Positions 49,949 through 58,617 of a stretch of 64,000 nt of DNA are shown one piece after another (the first letter of the stretch is position 1; every line of letters starts with the position of its first letter). The DNA is from DATBLE01 sp963719325. GTDB lineage: Bacteria > Actinomycetota > Thermoleophilia > Gaiellales > Gaiellaceae. The position numbers and the translations under genes were made by a program. The notes below the pieces were generated by a model that was not told where the DNA came from, did not search any database, and worked only from the letters and a program-made list of their open reading frames with translations. The stretch is from positions 62,001 to 126,000 of the forward strand of contig CAVRBW010000024.1 in the NCBI GenBank assembly GCA_963719325.1, read 5' to 3'.

Positions 49949-50106
49949 GCGGGCGCGCAAAGCGCTTCCCGCCGCCTCCCAGGTACCCCTGACCTCCTCC
50001 CCGCTGCGAGCCTAGCGGCGAACGTGTGACCGGTGGGAAACGCAGACGTCACAGGATCGCGACGATCGTTGTCCGCCCGACCGAGGGTCCCCGGTACCCT
50101 CTGGCC

Positions 50107-50907
50107 ATGGCTGAAGACACGATCCGGCTCGGCGGGATGGCCCTCCAGAACGGCGTCCTCGTGCATGGACCGACCGCCTGGGCTGTTGCCGTTCGAACCG
50201 AGCAGGGCGAGCTCAAGATCGCATCCGGCACGAAGCGACTTCGCGGTGCTGCGGTCACCAATCCGATTCTCCGCGGGCCGGCGCGACTGCTCGATGCGTT
50301 CCTGCTCCTCCCGCGGATCCGTCGAGCGCAGCCCGAGGCACGCCTGCCCTTCGAGCGGCCGTTGGTGCTCACGTCCATGCTTGCGAGCGCGATCGCAGTT
50401 CGTCTGCTCCGGAGCTCCTCTCGTCTCGGGCCGGCGGCGAAGGAGCTCATCGGCGGGGCGTTGTCCCTGCTCCCGGCCACGTTCGCTCTTCGCGGCTCCA
50501 GCCTTGCCGCCTACCACGGGGCCGAGCACATCTCGATCGGTACCTACGAGCACGGCGAACCGCGCGGCCGGGAACACGAGCGCTGCGGTTCGCACCTGAT
50601 CGGCCCCCTGCTCCTCACCTCCGCTCTGGGCGGCGCGCTCGCCGCTCGCGCGCCCGAGCCGCTCCGGGGAGTCGCACGCGTGACGGCGGCCGTCGGCGCG
50701 CTTGCCGCGGCGACCGAGGTCTTCTCGTGGATGGTGCGCCACCCGGGCCACCCGGTCGCTCGCGCGCTTGCCCGCCCTGGGCACGAGCTGCAGCACCGTC
50801 TTGCCACTGCCGATCCCGATCCGGACCAGCTCGCGGTCGCCGAGGCTGCCTTGCAGGCCTGCCTCGAGCTCGAGACCCATGGCGCTCAACACACGCACCG
50901 AGGGTAG
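50107..50907 (+). CDS. DUF1385 (YqhQ-like) membrane protein
   Basis: 266-residue protein of the DUF1385 family. The diagnostic N-terminus is IRLGGMALQNGVLVHGPTAWA, followed by AAYHGAEHISIGTYEHGE and HERCGSHLIGPLLLTSALG, whose conserved His/Glu residues suggest metal binding. Several hydrophobic segments are present. The function is unknown. The ATG at 50107 is clear. The 3' end overlaps pncB by 29 nt. Confidence 0.85.
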   Translation: MAEDTIRLGGMALQNGVLVHGPTAWAVAVRTEQGELKIASGTKRLRGAAVTNPILRGPARLLDAFLLLPRIRRAQPEARLPFERPLVLTSMLASAIAVRLLRSSSRLGPAAKELIGGALSLLPATFALRGSSLAAYHGAEHISIGTYEHGEPRGREHERCGSHLIGPLLLTSALGGALAARAPEPLRGVARVTAAVGALAAATEVFSWMVRHPGHPVARALARPGHELQHRLATADPDPDQLAVAEAALQACLELETHGAQHTHRG

Positions 50908-51967
50908 GCGGCTCCCGCCGGAGATCTTCGACCTTCCCGTCGAGAAGATGCGGGAGGGCTACTACACCGACGCCTACTTCAACCACACCCGCTCGGCGCT
51001 GCTCGCCGACGGCCGGCATCCCCGCGTCGTCATGCAGGTCTTCCAGAAGCACGACTCGGTGCTCGGCGGGATGGACGAGGCAATCGCGATCCTCAGGCTC
51101 TGCTCCGACGATTGGGATGCGTTGACCGTCCACGCCCTCTACGACGGCGACCGCATCTCACCCTGGGAGACGGTGATGACCGTCGAGGGCGACTACACGC
51201 TCTTCGCACACCTGGAGACGCTCTACCTCGGCGTGCTTGCTCGACGGACGCTGATCTCGACGAACGTGATTCGCGTCCTCGAAGCCGCTTCGGGAAAGCC
51301 GATCATCTTCATGCCGGCGCGTCACGATCATCACCGGGTCCAAACCGGCGACGGGTACGCGGCGTACGTCGCGGGAGCCCTGATCGGAGCCGAGATCGGC
51401 GTCACCACCGACGCGCAATCGTCATGGTGGGGCGGACGTGGGATCGGGACGGTGCCCCACGCCCTGATCTCCGCCTACGGCGGGAACACCGTTCTCGCTG
51501 CGACCAAGTTCGCCGAGTGGGCGCCGGAGGACTTCAACATCGTCGTCCTGGTCGACTTCGAGAACGACTCCGTCCGGACGGCGCTCGAGGTTGCGCGGGC
51601 GCTGAAGGACCGGCTCTGGGGCGTTCGGCTGGACACGTCGGGGCAGCTCGTCGACCGGTCGCTCTGGGACGAGCTCGGCGACTTCGACCCGCGCGGGGTG
51701 AACGACCGGCTCGTGCGCAAGGTGCGCGAGGCGCTCGACCGGGACGGCTTCGAAGGGGTCAAGATCGTCGTTTCCGGAGGGTTCACGGTCGACCGGATCC
51801 GCAGGTTCGAGCAGGCCGGCGTCCCCGTCGACGCGTACGGCGTCGGTTCGAACCTGATCCGGGGCGAGAACGACTTCACAGGCGACATCGTCCTCGCCGA
51901 CGGGCGCCCGACTGCGAAGGTCGGCCGCACGTTTCGTCCGAACCAGCGCCTCGAGCTCGTGCGGTGA
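50879..51967 (+). CDS. pncB: Nicotinate phosphoribosyltransferase
   Basis: NAD salvage enzyme making nicotinate mononucleotide from nicotinate and PRPP. 362 residues from ATG 50879. Visible features are VEKMREGYYTDAYFNHTR, VMQVFQKHDSVLGGMDEA, FMPARHDHHRVQTGDGYAA, TVPHALISAYGGNTVLAA, VRLDTSGQL, and VSGGFTVDRIRRFE, matching the shorter archaeal/actinobacterial type. The convergent neighbour encodes a nicotinamidase-like enzyme, suggesting a salvage pair. Confidence 0.92.
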   Translation: MALNTRTEGRRLPPEIFDLPVEKMREGYYTDAYFNHTRSALLADGRHPRVVMQVFQKHDSVLGGMDEAIAILRLCSDDWDALTVHALYDGDRISPWETVMTVEGDYTLFAHLETLYLGVLARRTLISTNVIRVLEAASGKPIIFMPARHDHHRVQTGDGYAAYVAGALIGAEIGVTTDAQSSWWGGRGIGTVPHALISAYGGNTVLAATKFAEWAPEDFNIVVLVDFENDSVRTALEVARALKDRLWGVRLDTSGQLVDRSLWDELGDFDPRGVNDRLVRKVREALDRDGFEGVKIVVSGGFTVDRIRRFEQAGVPVDAYGVGSNLIRGENDFTGDIVLADGRPTAKVGRTFRPNQRLELVR

Positions 51968-51977
51968 CGGCGGCCGA

Positions 51978-52946
51978 TCAGCCCTCGATGCCCGGCCAGT
52001 GCTCGATCGGGTCGGTCGAGCGGACGACGTGCGTCCCCATCGTCGCGAACCGGGCGAAGGCCGCGTTCGCGTTTTCCGTGTAGTCGACGACACCCGGGAC
52101 GACGACCGGCGACGTGCAGTCTTCGAGCAGATAGACGCGGCCGGCGAGGGCGGGCGCGTGCCCGAGCAGGTCGTCGATCGTCCACTCGACGCAATGGCTC
52201 TTCGCCTGGCCGGCGATCACGACGGCGTCGAAGCCGAGCAGATGCTCGATGAGCCGGATGTTCGTGGTGCCGATCCGCTCGCCCGACGGTCCGTCGGTCA
52301 CCTCCGGACCGAGTACCGAGTAGTGCTCGGTGAGCGGGTCGTCGCCCTTGATCTCGAACGCCGGCGAGTGCTGACGGGCGATGCCGTGGAAGAAGAAGGC
52401 CTCGTCGACTGCGGAGACGAGGGCATGGCCGATTCCGCCGACGAGGGCGTGGTAGGGCCAGACCGTCAACCGGTACCGGCCCTTGGTCTCCAGGCTTCGG
52501 ACGTAGTGGAGGAGGTGGTCTTGGAACGCGGGGTCGGCCGCGCGCCAGACTCCTCCCTCGACGTCCTCGGCCGAGACGAGCGTGTAGGGCGGCGGGTGTT
52601 GGCCCGCGGCGTCGACCAGCCACGCGGCGTGGAAGATCTGCGTGGCCACGTGGGTGTCCAGGGTCGGCACGATCTTCGTGATCGAGCCCAGGTTGCGGTA
52701 GACGAACTCGGCAAGTCTCCGGTTGTCCGCGGGTGCGCCGGGCACGAAGAGCTCGAACCCGGGCGTGCAGAACGTGTTCTGGACGTCGACCGCAACCAGG
52801 CAAACGCGCGTCCGGTCCTCCCGCGCGGGCCGAAGTCGATGGAGGCGAGCCCAAGCCTCCGCTTCGGTTGCGCGCTCTTCGTACGGGACGCGCCAGACCT
52901 GATCGACTCGTTCGGGGTCCCAGTGCGGTGGAAGCGGAAGCTCCAC
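51978..52946 (-). CDS. Isochorismatase-like cysteine hydrolase (nicotinamidase-related)
   Basis: 322-residue cysteine hydrolase. The catalytic triad motifs are CLVAVDVQNTFCTPG (Asp), IAGQAKSHCVEWTIDDLL (Cys) and a Lys in the middle region (FEIKGDDPLTEH). It is longer than the usual about 200-residue nicotinamidase, with an N-terminal extension and an insert around residues 110–200. Convergent placement 10 bp from pncB supports nicotinamide deamidation feeding PncB; this is inference. Confidence 0.82.
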   Translation of the reverse strand: MELPLPPHWDPERVDQVWRVPYEERATEAEAWARLHRLRPAREDRTRVCLVAVDVQNTFCTPGFELFVPGAPADNRRLAEFVYRNLGSITKIVPTLDTHVATQIFHAAWLVDAAGQHPPPYTLVSAEDVEGGVWRAADPAFQDHLLHYVRSLETKGRYRLTVWPYHALVGGIGHALVSAVDEAFFFHGIARQHSPAFEIKGDDPLTEHYSVLGPEVTDGPSGERIGTTNIRLIEHLLGFDAVVIAGQAKSHCVEWTIDDLLGHAPALAGRVYLLEDCTSPVVVPGVVDYTENANAAFARFATMGTHVVRSTDPIEHWPGIEG

Positions 52947-52983
52947 GCGGTCAGCGTACTAAGGGGACGGCGAGCTACTGCCG

Positions 52984-54498
52984 ATGCAAGTCGGGATGGT
53001 CGTCGACTCGTTGTGGCACGACTTCACCCAGGGTGCGCTGACGTGGTTGCCGATCTTCTTTTTCGGCCTGATCGTCGTGATCCTCTGGCGCACGATCCAG
53101 CTCATGCCGCGGGTGAAGCCGCACGTGGTCGAGGCGAATACGAGGACTCCCGTGACGTTCGCCGACGTCGCCGGGGTCGAGGACGCCAAGGCCGAGCTGC
53201 AGGAGGTCGTCGACTTCCTCCGCGAGCCGAAGCGATTCGCGAGGCTCGGCGCGCGCGTCCCGAAGGGGATCCTGCTCTACGGCCCGCCCGGCACGGGCAA
53301 GACGCTGCTCGCCAAGGCGGTTGCACACGAGTCGGGCGCCAGCTTCTACTCGCAGAGCGCCGCCGCGTTCGTGGAGATGTTCGCGGGCCTCGGCTCCTCG
53401 CGCATCCGCAAGCTCTTCGCGACCGCCCGCAAGAACGCGCCTTCGATCATCTTCATCGACGAGATCGATGCGGTCGGAGCCGCCCGCACCGGACACGGCT
53501 TCAACCGTGAGCAGGACCAGACGCTCAACCAGCTCCTGGTCGAGCTCGACGGCTTCGGCACCGCCGACCAGGTCGTCGTCATGGGCGCGTCGAACCGCAT
53601 CCAGGATCTCGACCCGGCGCTTCTCCGTCCCGGCCGGTTCGACCGGCAGCTGCTGGTCGCGCCGCCCGATCTCGCCGGCCGGGAGAAGATCCTGGAGGTC
53701 CACACCCGCGGCAAGCCCTTGGCCGAGGACGTCGACCTGGAGTCGCTCGCCCGCCAGACGGCGGGCCTCGCCGGCGCCGACCTCGCGAACATCTGCAACG
53801 AGGCGGCGATCTTCGCCGGTCGCCGCAATCTCGACCAGATCGGCCAGGCCGAGTTCGAGGCGGCGATGGAGCGGGTGGTCGCAGGCCTCCAACAGCGGCG
53901 GGTGGTCAGCGAGAAGGAGAAACGAATCCTCGCGTACCACGAAGGCGGGCATGCGCTGATGTCGTACCTGATGGGCGACGCGCTGCCGGTGCACAAGGTG
54001 ACGATCGTCTCGCGCGGCCAGGCTCTCGGCTACACGCTCAACCTGCCGATGGAGGACCGGTACCTGCACACGAAGGAGGAGCTCGTCGACATGATGAAGG
54101 TCTTCCTCGCGGGGCGGGCGGCGGAGCACGTCGTCTTCGGGCGGGTGACGAACGGAGCTGCGAACGACCTCGAGAAGGCGACTACCCTCGCCCGCTCGAT
54201 GGTCTTCGAGTACGGGATGGGCGAGTCGGTCTCGTCGCGCACGCTACGGGCCGACAACTACGCGCTCTCCGAGGAGACGAAGCGGCTCCGGGACGCGGAG
54301 CAAGCGCGGCTCACCGACGGGGCGTTCGAAGAGGCGATCCGCCTGATCACGAAGCACCGTCCGGAGCTCGACCGGCTCGCCGGTGCCCTGCTCGAGAAGG
54401 AGACCCTGGGCAAGGACGAGCTCGACGCTCTGCTCGAGAACCTCGAGCCGGAGTCACGCTCCGCCGAGACCATCGGCACGGTTCAGGTCGTGCCCTAG
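52984..54498 (+). CDS. FtsH-like membrane AAA+ metalloprotease (short form)
   Basis: 504-residue FtsH paralogue. One N-terminal transmembrane helix (about 18–37) replaces the usual two helices with periplasmic domain. AAA+ motifs: FADVAGVEDAKAELQEVVDF, LYGPPGTGKTLLAKAVA, IIFIDEIDAVGAAR, and the second region LLRPGRFDRQ. The protease motif is HEGGH near residue 319 (usual form HEAGH), with the third-ligand region TNGAANDLEKATTLA. It is probably a specialised quality-control protease in addition to a standard FtsH elsewhere. Confidence 0.9.
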   Translation: MQVGMVVDSLWHDFTQGALTWLPIFFFGLIVVILWRTIQLMPRVKPHVVEANTRTPVTFADVAGVEDAKAELQEVVDFLREPKRFARLGARVPKGILLYGPPGTGKTLLAKAVAHESGASFYSQSAAAFVEMFAGLGSSRIRKLFATARKNAPSIIFIDEIDAVGAARTGHGFNREQDQTLNQLLVELDGFGTADQVVVMGASNRIQDLDPALLRPGRFDRQLLVAPPDLAGREKILEVHTRGKPLAEDVDLESLARQTAGLAGADLANICNEAAIFAGRRNLDQIGQAEFEAAMERVVAGLQQRRVVSEKEKRILAYHEGGHALMSYLMGDALPVHKVTIVSRGQALGYTLNLPMEDRYLHTKEELVDMMKVFLAGRAAEHVVFGRVTNGAANDLEKATTLARSMVFEYGMGESVSSRTLRADNYALSEETKRLRDAEQARLTDGAFEEAIRLITKHRPELDRLAGALLEKETLGKDELDALLENLEPESRSAETIGTVQVVP

Positions 54499-54511
54499 AT
54501 ACGATCGCCCT

Positions 54512-54910
54512 GTGCAGGGCATCCACCACCTCGGCGTGGCGGTCGACGACCTCGACGTGGCGATCTCGAGCTACGAGCGGCTCTTCGGTGCCGAGCTCGA
54601 GGAGCGCGCGACCCAGGACGACCAGGGGGTGGAGGCCGCCTCGTTGCACGTCGGCGCCGGCCGCGTGGAGTTGCTCGCCGCGCTCGGTCCCGACACGCCG
54701 GTCGGCAGGTTCCTTGCGCGGCGGGGGGCCGGCATGCACCACGTCGCCTACGAGGTCGAGGACCTTCCCGCAGAGCTCGCCCGTCTCGAAGGCGAGGGCG
54801 TGCATCTGATCGATGCTGCGCCGCGGACGGGACTCTTCGGCATGCAGGTCGCTTTCGTCCATCCCGATGCCGCGCACGGCGTGCTCTCGGAGCTGGTCGC
54901 GCGTGGCTGA
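54512..54910 (+). CDS. mce: VOC-family protein, probable methylmalonyl-CoA epimerase
   Basis: 132-residue glyoxalase/VOC-fold protein. GIHHLGVAVDDLDVAISSYE, GVEAASLHVGAGRVELLAAL and GAGMHHVAYEVEDLPAELARL, with RTGLFGMQVAFVHPDAAHG, match methylmalonyl-CoA epimerase, including the metal-binding His and Glu residues. No mutase is adjacent, so the epimerase call rests on sequence alone. GTG 54512. Confidence 0.82.
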   Translation: MQGIHHLGVAVDDLDVAISSYERLFGAELEERATQDDQGVEAASLHVGAGRVELLAALGPDTPVGRFLARRGAGMHHVAYEVEDLPAELARLEGEGVHLIDAAPRTGLFGMQVAFVHPDAAHGVLSELVARG

Positions 54911-55124
54911 GCGGATCCGCATCGAGATCGGCTTCGACGGTGGTCAGATCATGAGCGCGATCGTCGAGGCCCGCGACGCCGACCGTCTCGAGCAGGCGCT
55001 CGGCGGGAACGAGGACGGGGCCTTGGGCCTCGAGGTCGAAGACGGGCGTTATACGGTCGCGCTGCGGCGAGTCGTCTACGTCAAGCGCTTTGCGCGCGAG
55101 GGTCGAGTCGGCTTCGGGACCTAG
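54903..55124 (+). CDS. Small conserved-looking hypothetical protein
   Basis: 73-residue protein from GTG 54903, overlapping the epimerase stop. Sequence ERIRIEIGFDGGQIMSAIVE…DGRYTVALRRVVYVKRFA suggests a small β-rich fold, but I do not recognise the family. The tight overlap and co-direction with mce suggest co-translation. A function cannot be given. Confidence 0.55.
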   Translation: MAERIRIEIGFDGGQIMSAIVEARDADRLEQALGGNEDGALGLEVEDGRYTVALRRVVYVKRFAREGRVGFGT

Positions 55125-55139
55125 CCCGGCGCGAGTTAC

Positions 55140-55724
55140 GTGCGCGAGAGCGGCGGGCATCCCTCCGGGGTGAGGGCCGTGGTCGAGCGACAGAGCATGG
55201 AACAGCTGGTCTCGCGCGCCCAGGCGGGTGACCGGGACGCACTCGAGGAGCTGTACCTCGAGCACTTCGACCGCATCTACAGCTACCTGCACCTGACCGT
55301 GGGGAACCGGCACGACGCCGAGGATCTGACCACCCAGACGTTCGTCAAGATGCTCGAGTCGATCTCGCGCTTCCGGTGGGGGAAGGCACCTTTCTCGGCC
55401 TGGCTCTTCCGCATCGCCCACAACCTGGCGATGGACCATTTCCGTGCGCGGCGCCGCTGGCAACCGGAGGAGGAGGTACCCGAGCCCGCGGGGATGGTCG
55501 AGTCGTCGGCGGAGGAGGAGGCGATGCGCGCGCTCTCCAGCGAGAGCATGCTCGACTTGATCGAGCAACTCTCCGACGAGCAGCGGCAGGTGCTGATCCT
55601 CAAGTTCGTGTTCGACTTCTCGAACGACGAAGCGGCAACCGTCCTCGCCAAGACCGAGGGCGCGGTGAAGTCGCTGCAACACCGTGCGCTCGCGTCGCTG
55701 CAGCGGCATGTGACGAAGAGCTAG
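55140..55724 (+). CDS. ECF-type RNA polymerase sigma factor
   Basis: 194-residue σ70-family factor with region 2 (LEELYLEHFDRIYSYLHL, NRHDAEDLTTQTFVKMLE, FSAWLFRIAHNLAMDHFR) and region 4 (LSDEQRQVLILKFVFDFSNDEAATVLAKTEGAVKSLQHRAL). No region 1 or 3, as in ECF factors. Start uncertain: GTG 55140 is given, while ATG 55197 gives a conserved-looking 175-residue protein. No anti-sigma gene adjoins it. Confidence 0.88.
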   Translation: MRESGGHPSGVRAVVERQSMEQLVSRAQAGDRDALEELYLEHFDRIYSYLHLTVGNRHDAEDLTTQTFVKMLESISRFRWGKAPFSAWLFRIAHNLAMDHFRARRRWQPEEEVPEPAGMVESSAEEEAMRALSSESMLDLIEQLSDEQRQVLILKFVFDFSNDEAATVLAKTEGAVKSLQHRALASLQRHVTKS

Positions 55725-55733
55725 CGTCCGCAC

Positions 55734-56672
55734 ATGGCTCTGGAGGTCGGGATCGTCGGCTTGCCCGGCGCGGGGAAGACCTCCCTGTTCAACGCCCTGA
55801 CCCGAGCGGGAGCGCAGGGGCACGAGCGCAAGGAACATGTCGGCATGGCGACGATTGCGGACGAGCGGCTCCCGCAGGTCGCCGCCGTCGAGCATGCGCG
55901 GAAGGTGACGCCCGCGACGATCCGAGTCGTCGACGTACCGGGGACCGGCCCGCAGCTGCTCGGAAACCTGCGCCAGGTCGACGCGCTGCTGTTCGTCGTT
56001 CGCGAACCCGCCCAGCTCGAGGAGCTTCGTCTGGAGCTGCTCGTCGCCGATCGCGACCACGTCGAGCGACGGCTCGAACGGGTGCGCACGCAGGCGAAGT
56101 CCGGCGACTCGAAGCTGCGGAAGGAGGTCGACGAGCTCGAGCGGCTCTTGGCTCATGTGGACGGGGGCGGCGCCCTGGCGGACTACGCGGGGGAGGTGCC
56201 GGGGGCGCTCGATCCGCTTACGACCAAGCCTGTCGTCGTTCTCGAGAATGCAACAGGAACGGTCGCGAGCGCTCGCTCTGGACCGTTCCTGGGTATCGAT
56301 CTGCAACTCGAGTCCGAGCTCGCGGAGCTGGACGAGGAGGAGGCCGCGGCATTCCGCGACGGCGGCCGATCGGTCCTGGACGAGGTCGTCGTCCGGCTGA
56401 AGGACGCGCTCGACGTGATCACGTTCTTCACCGCCGGCGACAAGGAGACCCGCGCGTGGACGTTGCGCAGGGGCGCGACGGCCCTCGACGCGGCCGGGAC
56501 GATCCACTCGGACATCGCCCGCGGCTTCATCCGATGCGAGGTGATCAACTGGCACGACTTCGTCGAATGCGGTTCGCGTGCCGAGGTGGCCAAGCGCGGC
56601 CTGCAGCGTCTCGAGGGGAAGGAGTACGTCGTCGAGGACGGCGACGTACTCAACATCCGCTTCAACGTCTAG
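55734..56672 (+). CDS. YchF/Obg-like GTPase-family protein (divergent)
   Basis: 312-residue P-loop protein. Walker A is VGIVGLPGAGKTSLFNAL, G3 is VVDVPGTGPQ, and the C-terminal part (TFFTAGDKETRAWTLRRGAT…GFIRCEVINWHDFVE…VVEDGDVLNIRFNV) is the TGS domain of YchF. It is about 50 residues shorter than typical YchF, and the usual nucleotide-specificity motif NxxE is not evident (VVVLENATG instead). It overlaps the hairpin terminator at its stop. Confidence 0.8.
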   Translation: MALEVGIVGLPGAGKTSLFNALTRAGAQGHERKEHVGMATIADERLPQVAAVEHARKVTPATIRVVDVPGTGPQLLGNLRQVDALLFVVREPAQLEELRLELLVADRDHVERRLERVRTQAKSGDSKLRKEVDELERLLAHVDGGGALADYAGEVPGALDPLTTKPVVVLENATGTVASARSGPFLGIDLQLESELAELDEEEAAAFRDGGRSVLDEVVVRLKDALDVITFFTAGDKETRAWTLRRGATALDAAGTIHSDIARGFIRCEVINWHDFVECGSRAEVAKRGLQRLEGKEYVVEDGDVLNIRFNV

Positions 56673-56699
56673 CCTCGCGCCCCGGCCGGGCGCGAGGCT
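56671..56699. terminator. Bidirectional hairpin terminator
   Basis: AGCCTCGCGCCC (56671–56682) and GGGCGCGAGGCT (56688–56699) form a perfect 12-bp stem with a 5-nt loop. The stem overlaps the stop codons of the convergent YchF-like and EamA genes, so it would serve both. No T-run is present, as is common at this GC content. Confidence 0.75.
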
Positions 56700-57531
56700 A
56701 CCCGGCAGAGATCGCGGCCGCTCCGGCGATTGCGACGAGCGCACCGCCCCGCTGAATGGCGGTCAGCCGCTCGCCGAGCACCGCACGCGCGAGGATCGCG
56801 ACCAGGACGGGGTACAGGGCCGCCAGCACGGCGACCACGCTGAAGAGCCCCTTCGTCGTCGCGACTGCGAACAGGATGGTCGCGAAGCTGTCGAGCAGAC
56901 CGACCACCGCCAGAGCAGGCCACGCTCGCCCGGGTGCGCCCGGCCGTTGCCGGAGCAGGACTGCGCCGATCAGCGCGCACGACGCGATCCGGAGCACGAA
57001 CGTCGCCCAGTACGGGTCCTCGTTGCTCGCCGACTCCAACCCGACCTGCGAGCTCCCGAAGCACGCCGCTGCAAGCAGCGCGAGACCGGCTCCCACCGCG
57101 GCGCGACCGCGAATCCCCACGCCGCCGGGCTCCCAGCCGGCCAGCGCCACGCCCACGAGCGCCAGCCCGATGCCGGCGAGCTGGATCGTGCTCGGTCGCT
57201 CCCCGCGGGCGAGGCCGACGGTGAGCGGGATCAGCGGCGAGGTCGAGGTGATCGGCGCGACGATGCCCATCGACCCGACGGCGAGCCCCCGGTAGAGAGC
57301 GCTGATGCCGATCGCTCCGCCCGCGCCTCCGAGGGCCGCCCAGAGCACCCACCAGCCGTTCGGCGGCGCGTCCCAGCGGGCGACGACGATCGCCCCCAGC
57401 AGCAGGAGCCCCGCCGGTTGAGAGACCGCCAGGACCGTGAGCACGGGGAGGGTGCGGGCGCGCAAGCCGCCGAGAAAGTCGGACACTCCCCACGACGCGC
57501 TCGCCGCGAGCGCGAGAAGAACCGCGGCCAA
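56698..57531 (-). CDS. EamA/DMT-family transporter
   Basis: 277-residue transporter with ten predicted transmembrane helices in two EamA repeats (residues about 1–135 and 145–277). Features: LAASASWGVSDFLGGLRAR, ALYRGLAVGSMGIVAPITST, and ALYPVLVAILARAVLGERLT. Substrate unknown. TTG at 57531 is the likely start, 15 bp from repeat R1 copy 2, so the element lies in its 5' untranslated region. Confidence 0.85.
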   Translation of the reverse strand: MAAVLLALAASASWGVSDFLGGLRARTLPVLTVLAVSQPAGLLLLGAIVVARWDAPPNGWWVLWAALGGAGGAIGISALYRGLAVGSMGIVAPITSTSPLIPLTVGLARGERPSTIQLAGIGLALVGVALAGWEPGGVGIRGRAAVGAGLALLAAACFGSSQVGLESASNEDPYWATFVLRIASCALIGAVLLRQRPGAPGRAWPALAVVGLLDSFATILFAVATTKGLFSVVAVLAALYPVLVAILARAVLGERLTAIQRGGALVAIAGAAAISAG

Positions 57532-57545
57532 GGCGGGCGGCGGCT

Positions 57546-57710
57546 AGATGGTCGATCGGCAATTCCTCGCCGCGCGGCTGGTGGCTGAGACACGGCGCCG
57601 GTTGGCGCCGCCCGTCCTCGCCCGTATTCCCGATACGAGCTCGGACGGACGGCGTCCTCGGCTTGGTCTCAGCCATCCCCGCATCGACGGGAACTACCGA
57701 TCAACCATCT
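57546..57710 (+). repeat. 165-bp inverted-repeat, multi-hairpin element R1, copy 2
   Basis: Same length and same end motif (AGATGG…CCATCT) as copy 1 at 32811–32975. Two adjacent base pairs in the outer stem are changed on both strands (GGCCGG/CCGGCC in copy 1, GATCGG/CCGATC here), keeping pairing. Internal hairpins GGCTGAGAC/GTCTCAGCC, GGCGCC-GGTT-GGCGCC and CGTAT-TCCCG-ATACG are preserved. Its right end overlaps the last 10 nt of the HD-domain gene, supplying that gene's stop. Confidence 0.85.
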
Positions 57711-58543
57711 GTTCCGTCGACCGGCCGCGTGGCGGCGACCGCGTCGAGCTGGTTTGCGTGATAGAGGACGGCCGCCTCGGCCGTCTTTGCGGCGCGCGCG
57801 TCGTGGTGCGAGGCGACGGCATGAAGGAGCTCGGCGCGTGCGCCGGCGTCGAGCGCGTCGGCGCGCTCCTCGATCAGGCGGACGCCGAGATGGACGTGGC
57901 CGAGGAGGCGCCCCTCGGTGGTCTGCCGGAAGCCCGGGCCGGGCTCCAGCTCCGCGGTCCGGCCGACGTCGTGGAGGACTGCCGCGGCGAGAAGGAGGTC
58001 GGAGCGCAGGCGCGGGTGGAGCTGGCACAGCTCGCGGCAGATCGTCGCCACGCCCACCGTGTGCTCGAGCAGCCCGCCGGCGTAGTCGTGGTGCCCGTCC
58101 GGGGCAGCGGGCAGCGTCCGCAGACGGCGGCGAATGTCGGAGTCACCGAGGAACCGCCCGGCGGTGGTCTGGAGGCCTGCGTGAGAGATCTCGCCGGCGA
58201 TGAAGTCGAGAAAACCGTCGAGCTCGTCCGCGTCCCGGCGCAGCGCCGGAGCGAAGCCGGCCGGGTCCGCCTCCGGTTCCGGCTCGATCGAGCGGACGTC
58301 GAGCTGGAGGCGGTCGCGATAGCGCTCGACCCGCCCGAGCACGCGCACGGCGTCGCCTTCGCCGAACCGGCCGTCGAGGAGGTCGACGTCGTTCCAGACT
58401 CGTCCCTCGATCCGCCCGCTGGGGTCGACGAGCTCGAGCGCGAGGTAGGGTGAGCCACTCTTCGTCCGCAGCCGGCGCTTCCGCGCGACCGCGTAGACGC
58501 CCTCCACGACACGGTCCTCCGCCAGCTCCGAGATCGTGCTCAC
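57701..58543 (-). CDS. OB-fold/HD-domain protein (YhaM-like 3'-5' exoribonuclease family)
   Basis: 280 residues from GTG 58543. The N-terminal OB-like domain (about 1–95: GVYAVARKRRLRTKSGSPYLALELVD, GRIEGRVWND) precedes an HD domain with YAGGLLEHTVGVATICREL, LLLAAAVLHDVGRT (HD pair), and HAVASHHDARAAKTAEAAVLYHANQLDA. This order matches YhaM-type 3'-5' exoribonucleases, but a different HD phosphohydrolase cannot be excluded. The last two codons and stop lie inside repeat R1. Confidence 0.8.
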   Translation of the reverse strand: MSTISELAEDRVVEGVYAVARKRRLRTKSGSPYLALELVDPSGRIEGRVWNDVDLLDGRFGEGDAVRVLGRVERYRDRLQLDVRSIEPEPEADPAGFAPALRRDADELDGFLDFIAGEISHAGLQTTAGRFLGDSDIRRRLRTLPAAPDGHHDYAGGLLEHTVGVATICRELCQLHPRLRSDLLLAAAVLHDVGRTAELEPGPGFRQTTEGRLLGHVHLGVRLIEERADALDAGARAELLHAVASHHDARAAKTAEAAVLYHANQLDAVAATRPVDGTDG

Positions 58544-58617
58544 CGTCGCTGAGTCTAGGCCGAAATGCAGCTGGACAATTGGCCGCAATTCGCGGGCAAT
58601 CGTCTAGGCTCGCCGGC

